DNA from: Nitrospirales bacterium
GTDB lineage: Bacteria; Nitrospirota; Nitrospiria; Nitrospirales; UBA8639
Length of the DNA: 61,411 nt
Assembly (NCBI GenBank): GCA_029261235.1
Contig: JAJDBS010000165.1
Span: 1-61,411 of the forward strand
Direction: 5' to 3'
Numbering within the stretch: the stretch's first letter is position 1; every line of letters starts with the position of its first letter. The notes beneath the pieces were generated by a model, which did not search any database, was not told the DNA's origin, and saw only the letters and a list, made by a program, of their open reading frames with translations. Made by a program: the position numbers and the translations under genes. This document shows, in pieces, positions 8,607-16,997 of the stretch.

Positions 8607-10502
8607 CTAACGTAAAATGACTTTCAATGAAACTCTATCATACAGCGCCTTCGCTTGGTCATAAATTCCGTCTGCCGTGAGTCCGTACTTCTCACGCAGT
8701 AACTCTTGTGGACCTTGTTCAATATACCAATCCGGCAACCCTAGAATCTTGGTAGGGAGGTCCCAATACCCCTCGTCTGAAAGGAATTCTAACACAGCAG
8801 AGCCAAAGCCACCCATTCGACAGCCTTCTTCTACCGTGAGTAAACATTTCACTTTTTTTGCCACCTCTCGGATGAGGTCTTTATCCAATGGCTTGACAAA
8901 ACGTGCATTAATGACTGCCACTGAGACGCCTTCCTCTTTTAATTGCGCTGCTGCTTTCATGGCTTCTGATACTGTGACGCCAATGGCTAGGATTACGACA
9001 TCTTGCCCTTCAAGCAATAATTCCCCTTGGCCAATTTCAAGCGGAATCGGTTGAGGATCCAATCGAACACCTAAACTACTCGCTCGGGGATAACGAACCG
9101 CGATTGGGCCATCATGGACTAAACTCGTTTGCACCATATGCTGCAATTCATTTTCATCCTTTGGCGCCATGATCACCATATTCGGCATGTGACGAAGATA
9201 GGCAAAATCAAAGGCCCCATGATGCGTCGTCCCATCTTCGGCCACCAATCCTCCTCGATCAATACAGAACGTCACTGGAAGGTTTTGAGTGGCCACATCA
9301 TGGACGACTTGATCATACGCGCGTTGCAAAAATGTTGAATACATGCAAATCACTGGGCGCATACTCTCAGCCGCAAGACCCGCAGCATATGTCACCGCAT
9401 GTTGCTCAGCGATACCAACATCTATGAGCCGCTCTGGGAAAGCCTTCTGAAATTCAGACATTCCCGTGCCTTCACACATCGCTGCAGTAATCACAACTAC
9501 ACGGCTATCAAGTCTAGCCTGACGAATCAATGTATTCGCAGCAATCGAACTATAGGATGGAGGCCCCGCTTTTTTGATCGCTTGCCCAGTTTTTTTGTCA
9601 AAAGGTGAACAGGCATGAAACCACACAGGATTGCTCATCGCAGGTTCAAAACCCAACCCTTTTTTGGTAATGACATGCAGGAGAGTCGGGCCCTTGAGCT
9701 TTAATACATTATCCAGCGTTGGCAATAAATGCTCAAAATTATGTCCATCAATCGGACCCACATATCGAAACCCCAATTCCTCAAATAATAGGCCCGGGAG
9801 GAGCAAGCCTTTGGCCAATTCCTCAGCTCGCATGGCCATCTGATTCACATTCGCTCCAATTTGAGGAATCGTCTTTAACAATTGGGATGTTTCCTCCCGA
9901 AATCTTGTGTAAAATTCCCCCGTAAAGGTACGGTTTAGATAGGCAGAGATGGCCCCAACATTGCGCGAAATGGACATTTGATTGTCATTCAATACCACCA
10001 CGAAATCTCGTCCCATATCTCCTGCATGTTGAAGGCCTTCTAATGTCATTCCAGAGGTTAATGCCCCATCCCCAAGCACACAGACGACTTTTTGAGAACC
10101 TTGCAGTTGTTCTCGAGCTTCGACAAAACCGACCGCAGCGGAGACTCCCGTCCCAGCATGACCAGCATTAAATGCGTCATACGCACTCTCTTCTCGTTTG
10201 CAAAATCCACTCATCCCCCCGAATTGCCGAATGGTGTGAAATTGCTCACGTCGACCAGTCAATAACTTATGCGTGTAGGCTTGATTACTCGTATCCCAAA
10301 TAATTTTATCCTGAGGAGCATTGAGCAAATAATGCAACGCGACCGTCAGCTCGACGACACCGAGGTTTGACGCCAGATGCCCCCCCACTCCAGAAATCAC
10401 GTCAATAATCAGTTCTCGAATTTCCTGGCAGAGCTCAGGGAATTGTTCGGGAGCAATTTTCTTTAAATCTACGGGGCTTTCAATCCTCTTCAACAAGGAC
10501 AT
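8607..10502 (-). CDS. dxs: 1-deoxy-D-xylulose-5-phosphate synthase
   Basis: Dxs condenses pyruvate and glyceraldehyde 3-phosphate in a thiamine-diphosphate-dependent reaction, the entry step of the MEP pathway. The 631-residue length is normal. The TPP-binding stretch GDGALTSGMTLEG is present, followed by the transketolase-type pyrimidine domain (GIAEQHAVTYAAGLA) and a C-terminal transketolase domain. ispG follows nine bases later. The start ATG overlaps a small stem whose loop and flank hold the AAGGA ribosome binding site (see the separate hairpin entry), which may tune translation. Confidence 0.97.
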   Translation of the reverse strand: MSLLKRIESPVDLKKIAPEQFPELCQEIRELIIDVISGVGGHLASNLGVVELTVALHYLLNAPQDKIIWDTSNQAYTHKLLTGRREQFHTIRQFGGMSGFCKREESAYDAFNAGHAGTGVSAAVGFVEAREQLQGSQKVVCVLGDGALTSGMTLEGLQHAGDMGRDFVVVLNDNQMSISRNVGAISAYLNRTFTGEFYTRFREETSQLLKTIPQIGANVNQMAMRAEELAKGLLLPGLLFEELGFRYVGPIDGHNFEHLLPTLDNVLKLKGPTLLHVITKKGLGFEPAMSNPVWFHACSPFDKKTGQAIKKAGPPSYSSIAANTLIRQARLDSRVVVITAAMCEGTGMSEFQKAFPERLIDVGIAEQHAVTYAAGLAAESMRPVICMYSTFLQRAYDQVVHDVATQNLPVTFCIDRGGLVAEDGTTHHGAFDFAYLRHMPNMVIMAPKDENELQHMVQTSLVHDGPIAVRYPRASSLGVRLDPQPIPLEIGQGELLLEGQDVVILAIGVTVSEAMKAAAQLKEEGVSVAVINARFVKPLDKDLIREVAKKVKCLLTVEEGCRMGGFGSAVLEFLSDEGYWDLPTKILGLPDWYIEQGPQELLREKYGLTADGIYDQAKALYDRVSLKVILR

Positions 10503-10518
10503 CAGAAATCCTTTCTGA
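10502..10518 (-). promoter_or_regulatory. Hairpin enclosing the dxs ribosome binding site
   Basis: On the minus strand TCAGAAA, a GGA loop and TTTCTGA form a perfect 7-bp stem. The AAGGA Shine-Dalgarno is in the stem-loop and the A of the dxs ATG is the last stem base. The geometry could limit initiation; the stem is A/U-rich and probably weak. Confidence 0.4.
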
Positions 10519-10648
10519 AAACACTCATGAATTTTGTAAAGGAATAATTGAGAGAATACCGACGACTACGTCATTTCAGAAAAAATTCTCTCATAGCAAC
10601 CAAACACTGTCAATAAGGCTATCAGCGCTAGCCATCGTCCTCGCACCG

Positions 10649-11407
10649 TTAAGGAACTTCCCGTTCAACCGCATGTAGTTGCCGTAAGAGATCTTGAGCT
10701 TGAGGTCGGTGAATTCGCTCCCAAATCCAAATCTTTTCACGTGGAGGCCTTTCGACCACCAAAGTCAACTCACGGACAGCTTCTGCTTCATTCCCCTGCT
10801 TCAGATACCATCGACCCAAATCAAGATGCCCTGGAACATAATAGCTATCAAGCGAGACCGCTTTCTTGAGATGTTCTCCTGCGCCATCCTGATCTCCGCC
10901 TAAAAACCACGGCAACTCTTCGTACATTCGTCCTAACATATGATGTGCGGGTGCGTATGTTGGATCGAGCTCCAAGGCTCGACGAACATGGTGCTTTAAC
11001 TCTTGTATCGTCAATGCCCCATACATTACACCCTGCAATTCGGTCGCACTGCCCAGATTAGCTGCATACAGAAAGTGGGCATCAGCTGACGTCTCTTGTT
11101 GCTCCAACGCTCTTTTGGCTAATCGAGCTCCCTCTTGAAAAGCCGCGATTTTCTTATCCTGATCAACATACAACCCATAACCCAAGTCTAAATACAGGGT
11201 CGCCAAGTGGCGCAACGCCTCAGGGTTTGTTGATTGGGCCATCCCAGTAGAAAGTAAATCCTGAAGTTCCTTCTCCAGTTGGTCTGGAGAATCGGAACTC
11301 TTCGGCGAATGGCTCGCTCCCGATCCTAAGGATCCCAAGAGCCCCAGGATTAGACCAAAGACGAGAACAACCAGTACTTTACGGTGGAGATTCGACCTAT
11401 TCCTCAA
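10649..11407 (-). CDS. TPR-repeat protein with N-terminal membrane signal
   Basis: A 252-residue protein with a hydrophobic N-terminal segment (VLVVLVFGLILGLLGSLGS) that is either a signal peptide or an anchor. Then come helical repeats of TPR type, for example the block around YAPAHHMLGRMYEELPW and the later GHLDLGRWYLKQGNEAEAV. It should act in the periplasm as a protein-protein scaffold. It follows the Omp85-type gene by 13 bases, so the two are probably expressed together and may form an envelope complex. No enzymatic motif is visible. Confidence 0.8.
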   Translation of the reverse strand: MRNRSNLHRKVLVVLVFGLILGLLGSLGSGASHSPKSSDSPDQLEKELQDLLSTGMAQSTNPEALRHLATLYLDLGYGLYVDQDKKIAAFQEGARLAKRALEQQETSADAHFLYAANLGSATELQGVMYGALTIQELKHHVRRALELDPTYAPAHHMLGRMYEELPWFLGGDQDGAGEHLKKAVSLDSYYVPGHLDLGRWYLKQGNEAEAVRELTLVVERPPREKIWIWERIHRPQAQDLLRQLHAVEREVP

Positions 11408-11420
11408 TCTTTACGTATCC

Positions 11421-12629
11421 TCAAAACGGATAATCCAGCCCAGCAAAGACCGCTCCGCCTTCCTTACTGTATCCCCAGTCGACTCGACTGACTAAATTGG
11501 GCCGCACAATGGCTCGAAACCCCACACCCGGGGTAACTCTCCAGTCATCAAATTGCCGATAGGAAAAATCTCGATAGGTTCGGCCTATATCGACGAAGGG
11601 GGCAACCTCAAATTCTGCATTAACATTCAATATGTTTAGTTGAAACATATGAATACGCTCCTCGACATTGACCACTATCATATGCTTATCGATGAATCGA
11701 TCTCGTCCATACCCACGAAGATTGTTTTCTCCGCCTAAAGAACTTTGTTCAAAAAATGGGATCCCATCTCCAAAGCTTAATTCTAATTTTCCTCGAATGA
11801 GGAAAATGTACTGCTTTGATAGACTGGGTATGAAATGAAGGGCCTCAAGGCCATATCGAAAATAGAGTTGATCGTCAATTTGTCGCCGATCAAAGTTTTG
11901 CGCCAATTCCCCAAATGCTTCAACCCGTGTTCCCGCCGTGGGCGAGGTCTGATTATCTCGGGAATCGTATTGAAACACTAACCTGTGCGCTAAGACCGTC
12001 GCGCCACGTATTCCCGCCGTATTTGGGAATTGGGTCTTAGCAAAAGGTTCATCATCGACACCCCCAGGTTGAATTTCAACATCGCGAAACCTTTGATTGA
12101 TCGACAACCGCGTGACATCGTTGAGATGAATACCGAGATTCCAATGGACTTGAATTTCACGGCCCGTATAGTTGCTTTCATTCGATTCTGGCGTGGCTTG
12201 GCCTACACCAAAAAAACGTTTCGTGGCTTTCTTAAAAAACTGCGCGCCAATATCAATGAAAAATAGTCCTTCAATAAACCCCTGATCTTGGTAGCGCACG
12301 CTGAGCTCTCGCTCTATCTCTTCCGTATAAGACCCCACAGTCTCCAGCTGCTTTCCCCCTGACCAATAGTGAAAATAGTTCAGCGTCCCTCTCACACCTA
12401 AGAATGAATTATGGATCAGCATCGGCGCAAATACCGAGCGTAAATTTCCATCCTCATCTGAGTCCAATACGGGAACAATCAACCCAAAATCCCGCCCAGA
12501 ATTTTTAGATGTGGAAATAGCTGGAACAACAAAAATTGATTGTTCCGCACTGACCAGACAGGGACTGATACTTCCCGCTAACGCCAAGCAGACCATTGCC
12601 GCCAAACACGACACACGGAAAGACATCAT
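11421..12629 (-). CDS. Omp85/BamA-type outer membrane barrel protein
   Basis: A 402-residue protein with an N-terminal signal peptide (hydrophobic stretch ending near LVSAEQ) and a body of alternating strands typical of the Omp85 surface-antigen barrel. The motif LVFQYDSRDNQTSPTAG resembles the first-strand signature of the family, GGENNLRGYGRDRF corresponds to the conserved lid-loop region, and the chain ends in aromatic FAGLDYPF as many outer membrane proteins do. No POTRA domains are present, so it is a short-form member. Flanking MlaC-type and TPR genes suggest a role in lipid or envelope traffic (inference). Confidence 0.85.
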   Translation of the reverse strand: MMSFRVSCLAAMVCLALAGSISPCLVSAEQSIFVVPAISTSKNSGRDFGLIVPVLDSDEDGNLRSVFAPMLIHNSFLGVRGTLNYFHYWSGGKQLETVGSYTEEIERELSVRYQDQGFIEGLFFIDIGAQFFKKATKRFFGVGQATPESNESNYTGREIQVHWNLGIHLNDVTRLSINQRFRDVEIQPGGVDDEPFAKTQFPNTAGIRGATVLAHRLVFQYDSRDNQTSPTAGTRVEAFGELAQNFDRRQIDDQLYFRYGLEALHFIPSLSKQYIFLIRGKLELSFGDGIPFFEQSSLGGENNLRGYGRDRFIDKHMIVVNVEERIHMFQLNILNVNAEFEVAPFVDIGRTYRDFSYRQFDDWRVTPGVGFRAIVRPNLVSRVDWGYSKEGGAVFAGLDYPF

Positions 12630-12641
12630 TCAATTCTTTCT

Positions 12642-13316
12642 CTAGGGCGAGGAGGCTAAATCTGTCTTTGAACGAAGTTTGTCAAGAAGTGCTTCAAATG
12701 AGGAAGACTTGATGATTCTCGAGAACTGCCCTCGATAATTTTTAGTCAAACTGACACCATCAATGATGACATCATATACGCCCCACTTGTCGTTTTTTTT
12801 GAGAAGGCGATAATCCAAGGGAATTTGGGCTTTTGGCGAAACAACTTTGGTCTGGACTTCTGCGAAGTCTCCTTTCAAGCGTTCCTTGAGATACTCCACC
12901 TGTTGCCCGGAATATCCATCAATGTTCCCGGCATAGGATTGGGTTAAAAATTGCTGGAATAATCCAACAAATTCTTCCTGTTTTTCAGCACTCAATTTCT
13001 TCCATTCTCTTGCAAGTGCTCGCTTCGCCATTTCTTCATAATTAAATCTCTGTGCAATAATGGCTTCGAGTTTCTCTCGCCGCTCCGCGGCTCGCGTCGG
13101 ATCTTTCAATGCCTCATCACTCAGAACGACCAATACCTTATCAATGGTCTCTTTGACGGCTTGCGTTGGGGTACTCGCTCCCCACGCAACAGAACACCAA
13201 AGGAGCGAGAGGCTGATCCAAGCCAACACGACAACGCATCGGGCACAGGTAGTCCATCGAATGAATGGCCTGGACGGCCTCACAATCGCTTTGTGCATTT
13301 CCCCAATTCTTGCCAT
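12642..13316 (-). CDS. MlaC/Ttg2D-HpnM family periplasmic lipid-binding protein
   Basis: A 224-residue exported protein of the MlaC (Ttg2D) family, which carries phospholipids across the periplasm; hopanoid clusters often contain a relative called HpnM. A signal peptide covers about residues 25-50 (VVVLAWISLSLLW). Family hallmarks include FNYEEMAKRALAREW, FVGLFQQFLTQSYAG and the later VYDVIIDGVSLTKNYRGQF. The ATG at 13316 is preferred because AAGGAGGAG lies just upstream; a start at 13334 would place that site inside the gene. Its place at the head of the Omp85-TPR run supports lipid transport, while the hopanoid link rests on neighbourhood. Confidence 0.85.
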   Translation of the reverse strand: MARIGEMHKAIVRPSRPFIRWTTCARCVVVLAWISLSLLWCSVAWGASTPTQAVKETIDKVLVVLSDEALKDPTRAAERREKLEAIIAQRFNYEEMAKRALAREWKKLSAEKQEEFVGLFQQFLTQSYAGNIDGYSGQQVEYLKERLKGDFAEVQTKVVSPKAQIPLDYRLLKKNDKWGVYDVIIDGVSLTKNYRGQFSRIIKSSSFEALLDKLRSKTDLASSP

Positions 13317-13795
13317 AACTCCTCCTTCTATCATTCCATCACAATATGATAACTACTCATCTTTACAATAGATAAATTGGCTAACACCCTGTTCTAAATC
13401 CATAATGGATTCTGTGTCAACAATCGCTCCCGATTTTTGACAACACGCCTTCAACTTCAACAGAGCACAGTCCATAAATCCCCCCAATGGCCCCACAAAT
13501 TTCCATTAAACCCATTGCAGCACTATAGCAGCAGATCCAACTGGTATTGAGCGAGGCTCATCATTGTCGGTGTCGTTACATATTGGGAAGGAAATGCTCT
13601 GAAACCATCTGCAAGGAGCAGGGCACGCAAAAGGTTACATTGGAATAAACAACGTGTAATGTTTAGGGTTTGGCAAAAGATGTCATGGAATCAGAAATGC
13701 CCACCAACAGAGCAGAAACAGGAGTCACAGCACTACGCCTACTTCTTCCATCTACATCACGATTTGCACCAGATGCTTTGGATAACATTCGTAAT
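13317..13795. other. Intergenic region upstream of the MlaC-family gene
   Basis: A 479-base gap without a convincing gene. The part nearest the MlaC-family gene holds a candidate promoter with an internal palindrome (13392-13420). The rest shows only small overlapping frames with no ribosome binding site. Confidence 0.5.
13392..13420 (-). promoter_or_regulatory. Promoter with palindromic spacer upstream of the MlaC-family gene
   Basis: On the minus strand TTGACA (13420-13415) and TTAGAA (13397-13392) are 17 bases apart. The spacer contains the perfect inverted repeat AATCCAT-A-ATGGATT (13398-13412), well placed for an operator. It lies about 75 bases ahead of the chosen start. Confidence 0.45.
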
Positions 13796-14590
13796 TTACG
13801 ATTTGATCGTGAACGAATTTGCTGACGGAGGCAAAATTGGGATCGTAGAGAAAAATTCTTCAAAAAATCGAGTGAGCTCAGACGATGCTTGCTTCGAATG
13901 CTGATAGAGATCAAGGAAACCCTTCCACGACCTTGGGCTCAACAGGATAGACATCACTCCAGGAATCCATCCTGATGGCTTAAGAAAGAGATTAAAGTCT
14001 ACAGGCAAATCTTCATTGACGCCATCAGAAATCGTGCGAACAATCAGAAATGGTAAGTCATGCTCTTGCGCGACTCCCCCGATGGCCGCGCTTTCCATAT
14101 CGACTCCTACCGCGCCAGTTGAAGCTTTCAATTTATGCTTGTCAACCGAATGGGTGAGCACATGATCCACGCTCACAAACCTTCCCGTCCGCAAAGACTG
14201 TCGCCCCGCCCAGTTAAGGTTCAACGCTACTTGGACCCAATCAGGATGGCACGCAAATCGCTGTAGGCCTTGCGACGCGTCTGAGGTCACGAAGGATTCC
14301 TCACATACTTCATGCCCGATCAGTACGGATCCGATGGGAAGAGAATCGAGAGCTCCTGCAAAACCCGTGGAGATGATGACATCCCATGAAGCACCGGCGA
14401 GTAACTGTTGAGTATTTTTTCGAGCCTTACCAGGGCCAATACCTGACTGAAGGAGCAACACGTTCAGTCCGTGATCAATACTGGCTAATGCCCGATGACC
14501 ATACTGGGAAACTGGATGAGAAACTCGTAGAGCGCGGGCAACGGCATTAAATTCTATTCTGGTGGCCGTCACTACCGCGATGTTGGTCAC
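13796..14590 (-). CDS. hpnG: Hopanoid-associated nucleosidase/phosphorylase HpnG
   Basis: A 264-residue member of the purine nucleoside phosphorylase/MTA-SAH nucleosidase superfamily. HpnG removes adenine from adenosylhopane after HpnH has acted, leading to ribosylhopane. The family features seen are the glycine-rich STGFAGAL motif, VGVDMESAAI (substrate and ribose contact region) and VRTISDGVNEDLP near the C-terminus. It starts 58 bases after the squalene-hopene cyclase stop on the same strand. The specific HpnG call rests on that neighbourhood together with HpnH nearby; by domain alone it could be another nucleosidase. Confidence 0.85.
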   Translation of the reverse strand: MTNIAVVTATRIEFNAVARALRVSHPVSQYGHRALASIDHGLNVLLLQSGIGPGKARKNTQQLLAGASWDVIISTGFAGALDSLPIGSVLIGHEVCEESFVTSDASQGLQRFACHPDWVQVALNLNWAGRQSLRTGRFVSVDHVLTHSVDKHKLKASTGAVGVDMESAAIGGVAQEHDLPFLIVRTISDGVNEDLPVDFNLFLKPSGWIPGVMSILLSPRSWKGFLDLYQHSKQASSELTRFFEEFFSTIPILPPSANSFTIKS

Positions 14591-14648
14591 AACGGGCTCG
14601 CTCGTAACATGATTTCTTGAATTAGGCAGAGTGGGCTTTGAGAAAAGC

Positions 14649-16817
14649 TTAACTCAATCTTTTTTGCCATCGAGAGATTTGAGCGGTTTTACGCAACTGG
14701 TCAGCTCTGGCTTCCCCATTTGTTTTCACATTCCGATACATGCCTAAGGCCCAGATAGGGAAATACTTGAAGTAGCCGTGATACCGCAAATAAAACACTC
14801 GTGGGAAGCCTGTACCTGTATGGAAAGGCTCATCCCACACACCATCCTCCCGTTGATGACGAATAAGCCAATTCACCCCACGAACCACACTGAGGGAATC
14901 GGATGCGCCAGATTGAAGGAGCGCCATCATCGCCCATGCAGTCTGTGAAGCTGCGCTTTCTCCTCGCCCAGATTTTTCAACATCTGCGTACGATTCGCAG
15001 GATTCCCCCCAACCTCCGTCAGAATTCTGAACGGATTCCACCCAGGCCACAGCTCTTTGAACCCACGGGGCGGTCATATCCTCCCCAATTGTCCTCAGAC
15101 CAGAAAGCACGCACCACGTCCCATAAATGTAATTGACCCCCCATCGCCCGTACCAACTACCATTAGGTTCTTGCTCCTTGCGAAGAAATTCAAGGGCAGG
15201 ACCTACAGCTTGATGTGACTGGTCATATCCTAACGCACCCAACATTTCCAAACATCGACCGGTTAAGTCAGCAGTGCTCGGATCCAGCAGCGCCTGATGG
15301 TCCGCAAAAGGAATTTTATTAAAAATCAGCTTGTTATTGTCTTTATCATAGGCACCCCATCCGCCATCAGCCCCCTGCATAGCCAATACCCAATGGAACC
15401 CTCGTTGAATAACTTCATCGCCGTCTGGGGTTTCAGCTGGATGAATTTTAGCCATCGCGGTAATGACAGCAGCAGTATCGTCGACATCTGGATACCAGTC
15501 ATTTTCATACTGAAAGCCCCAGCCGCCTGGTTTGGCCTCGGGAGATGAGACAACCCAATCACCCACCTTTTGTGATTGACGCGTACGCAACCACGCATCA
15601 GCCTGAACCAACGCCCGATGATTCAGAGCGACCCCGCTTTCAATCAGAGCATTCATCGTTAAAGCCGTATCCCATACAGGTGAATGACACGGCTGCAAAT
15701 GCAGCATACTCAGTGTCGTTGAGCTCACAGAATTGGAATAGACTTCAAGTTCCTCAATTTCACCCAAGGCTTTTTGAATTAACGGATGATCTGTGGCATA
15801 TCCCATTGCCCTGAGCGCAAAGATTGAATTGGCCATGGCTGGATAAATGGCGCCAAGCCCCCCCTCGCCATCCATATGTTCGACCATCCATCGCTCTGCC
15901 TCTTTCAAGGCTTTCTTTCTTAAGGATGGGATCGGATAGGCTTCATACAGTCGAAGAAGACTATCAACCCACACGAAAAAATTACGCCAACTCAGTATGC
16001 TGGAATCACGATGTAACGGTGGCACCTGCGAAAAATCTACCGCTTTCAGTGGCTCCAGAAAAAGTTCAGCAATACCCTGTTCCTCAGAAACAGGACAAAG
16101 AGGCCGATGCGCAAAAATAATTAAGAGAGGGATAATGACCGCACGAGACCAATAGGATACGGCATACACATTAAAATAAAACCATTGGGGTGCGAGGAAA
16201 ATCTCTGCGGGCATACATGGAATCCCTCGCCAGTCATATTGGCCAAACAAGGCTAATGTAATCTTTGTAAAGACATTGGCTTGTACAACCCCACCTTGCT
16301 GAAGAACGAGATCCCTGGCCCGTTGCATGACAGGATCCTGAGCCGACATCCCAGCCAATTTCAAAGCAAAGTACGCCTTGACCGTCGCACTCAGGTCAGC
16401 CGGCCCACCAGAAAAAATTGGCCAGCCTCCATCACTTAGTTGTGCATGGAAGAGATATCGAACCGCTTTTCGCTCTCGCTCCGAATCAACCAGACCCAAG
16501 AATCGCCGAAGCATGACATACTCCGATGTCAACGTTGAGTCGGCTTCTAACTCCTCAACCCAGAACCCTCGATCAAGATTCTGCTTGCTCAATACCCACT
16601 GCTCTCCTTTTTGGAGGGCAGATTCCAATGCCTCCATATGTCCGATATGGGCACTGCGTTGAGTATGTGCATCCGGAGATGCCACTGGATGCAAGTTATG
16701 AGAAACCAGTTTCAGGGAAGGTACAGTCTTTCTTGAACGTTGCGGACGTAACTTTGGAACCACGGTTTGGAAAAAATTTCCCGTGACCCGCACGATGAAC
16801 TGTCTAAGCAACCTCAT
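14649..16817 (-). CDS. shc: Squalene-hopene cyclase
   Basis: Shc (HpnF) folds and cyclises squalene to hopene and hopanol at the membrane surface. The catalytic DxDD motif is Asp444-Val-Asp446-Asp447 within WYPDVDDTAAV. Multiple QW-type repeats are visible, such as QLSDGGWPIF, MQGADGGWGAY, QEPNGSWYGRWG and QNSDGGWGES. The 722-residue length exceeds the usual 630-680, mostly because of an N-terminal extension of about 55 basic residues. hpnG follows 58 bases downstream. A terminator at 16901-16927 separates it from the preceding gene, so it must have its own promoter within about 80 bases. Confidence 0.96.
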   Translation of the reverse strand: MRLLRQFIVRVTGNFFQTVVPKLRPQRSRKTVPSLKLVSHNLHPVASPDAHTQRSAHIGHMEALESALQKGEQWVLSKQNLDRGFWVEELEADSTLTSEYVMLRRFLGLVDSERERKAVRYLFHAQLSDGGWPIFSGGPADLSATVKAYFALKLAGMSAQDPVMQRARDLVLQQGGVVQANVFTKITLALFGQYDWRGIPCMPAEIFLAPQWFYFNVYAVSYWSRAVIIPLLIIFAHRPLCPVSEEQGIAELFLEPLKAVDFSQVPPLHRDSSILSWRNFFVWVDSLLRLYEAYPIPSLRKKALKEAERWMVEHMDGEGGLGAIYPAMANSIFALRAMGYATDHPLIQKALGEIEELEVYSNSVSSTTLSMLHLQPCHSPVWDTALTMNALIESGVALNHRALVQADAWLRTRQSQKVGDWVVSSPEAKPGGWGFQYENDWYPDVDDTAAVITAMAKIHPAETPDGDEVIQRGFHWVLAMQGADGGWGAYDKDNNKLIFNKIPFADHQALLDPSTADLTGRCLEMLGALGYDQSHQAVGPALEFLRKEQEPNGSWYGRWGVNYIYGTWCVLSGLRTIGEDMTAPWVQRAVAWVESVQNSDGGWGESCESYADVEKSGRGESAASQTAWAMMALLQSGASDSLSVVRGVNWLIRHQREDGVWDEPFHTGTGFPRVFYLRYHGYFKYFPIWALGMYRNVKTNGEARADQLRKTAQISRWQKRLS

Positions 16818-16900
16818 ATTCTCGTACCGCTAAATCTTTCCAACCTCTAGGAGAATCGATCTGGGAGGGGAACACTGGAAAAAAACTATGCAAAGGATAG

Positions 16901-16927
16901 AAAAAAGGCCCAGTCTAACTGGGCCTT
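16901..16927 (-). terminator. Rho-independent terminator after the nucleotide-sugar dehydrogenase
   Basis: A perfect 10-bp stem (AAGGCCCAGT / ACTGGGCCTT) with a three-base loop is followed on the minus strand by a U-run. It lies about 70 bases after the dehydrogenase stop codon and before shc. Confidence 0.85.
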
Positions 16928-16997
16928 ATACCGAATAGGGCAAAGGCTGTCAAGAAATTGAACCTCAACAACAGAGCCTTTATGCATGTGTGACGGA

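Noticed and set aside
13659-13914. Overlapping frames on both strands next to the hpnG 3' end
   Set aside because: They overlap hpnG, lack ribosome binding sites and have erratic composition.
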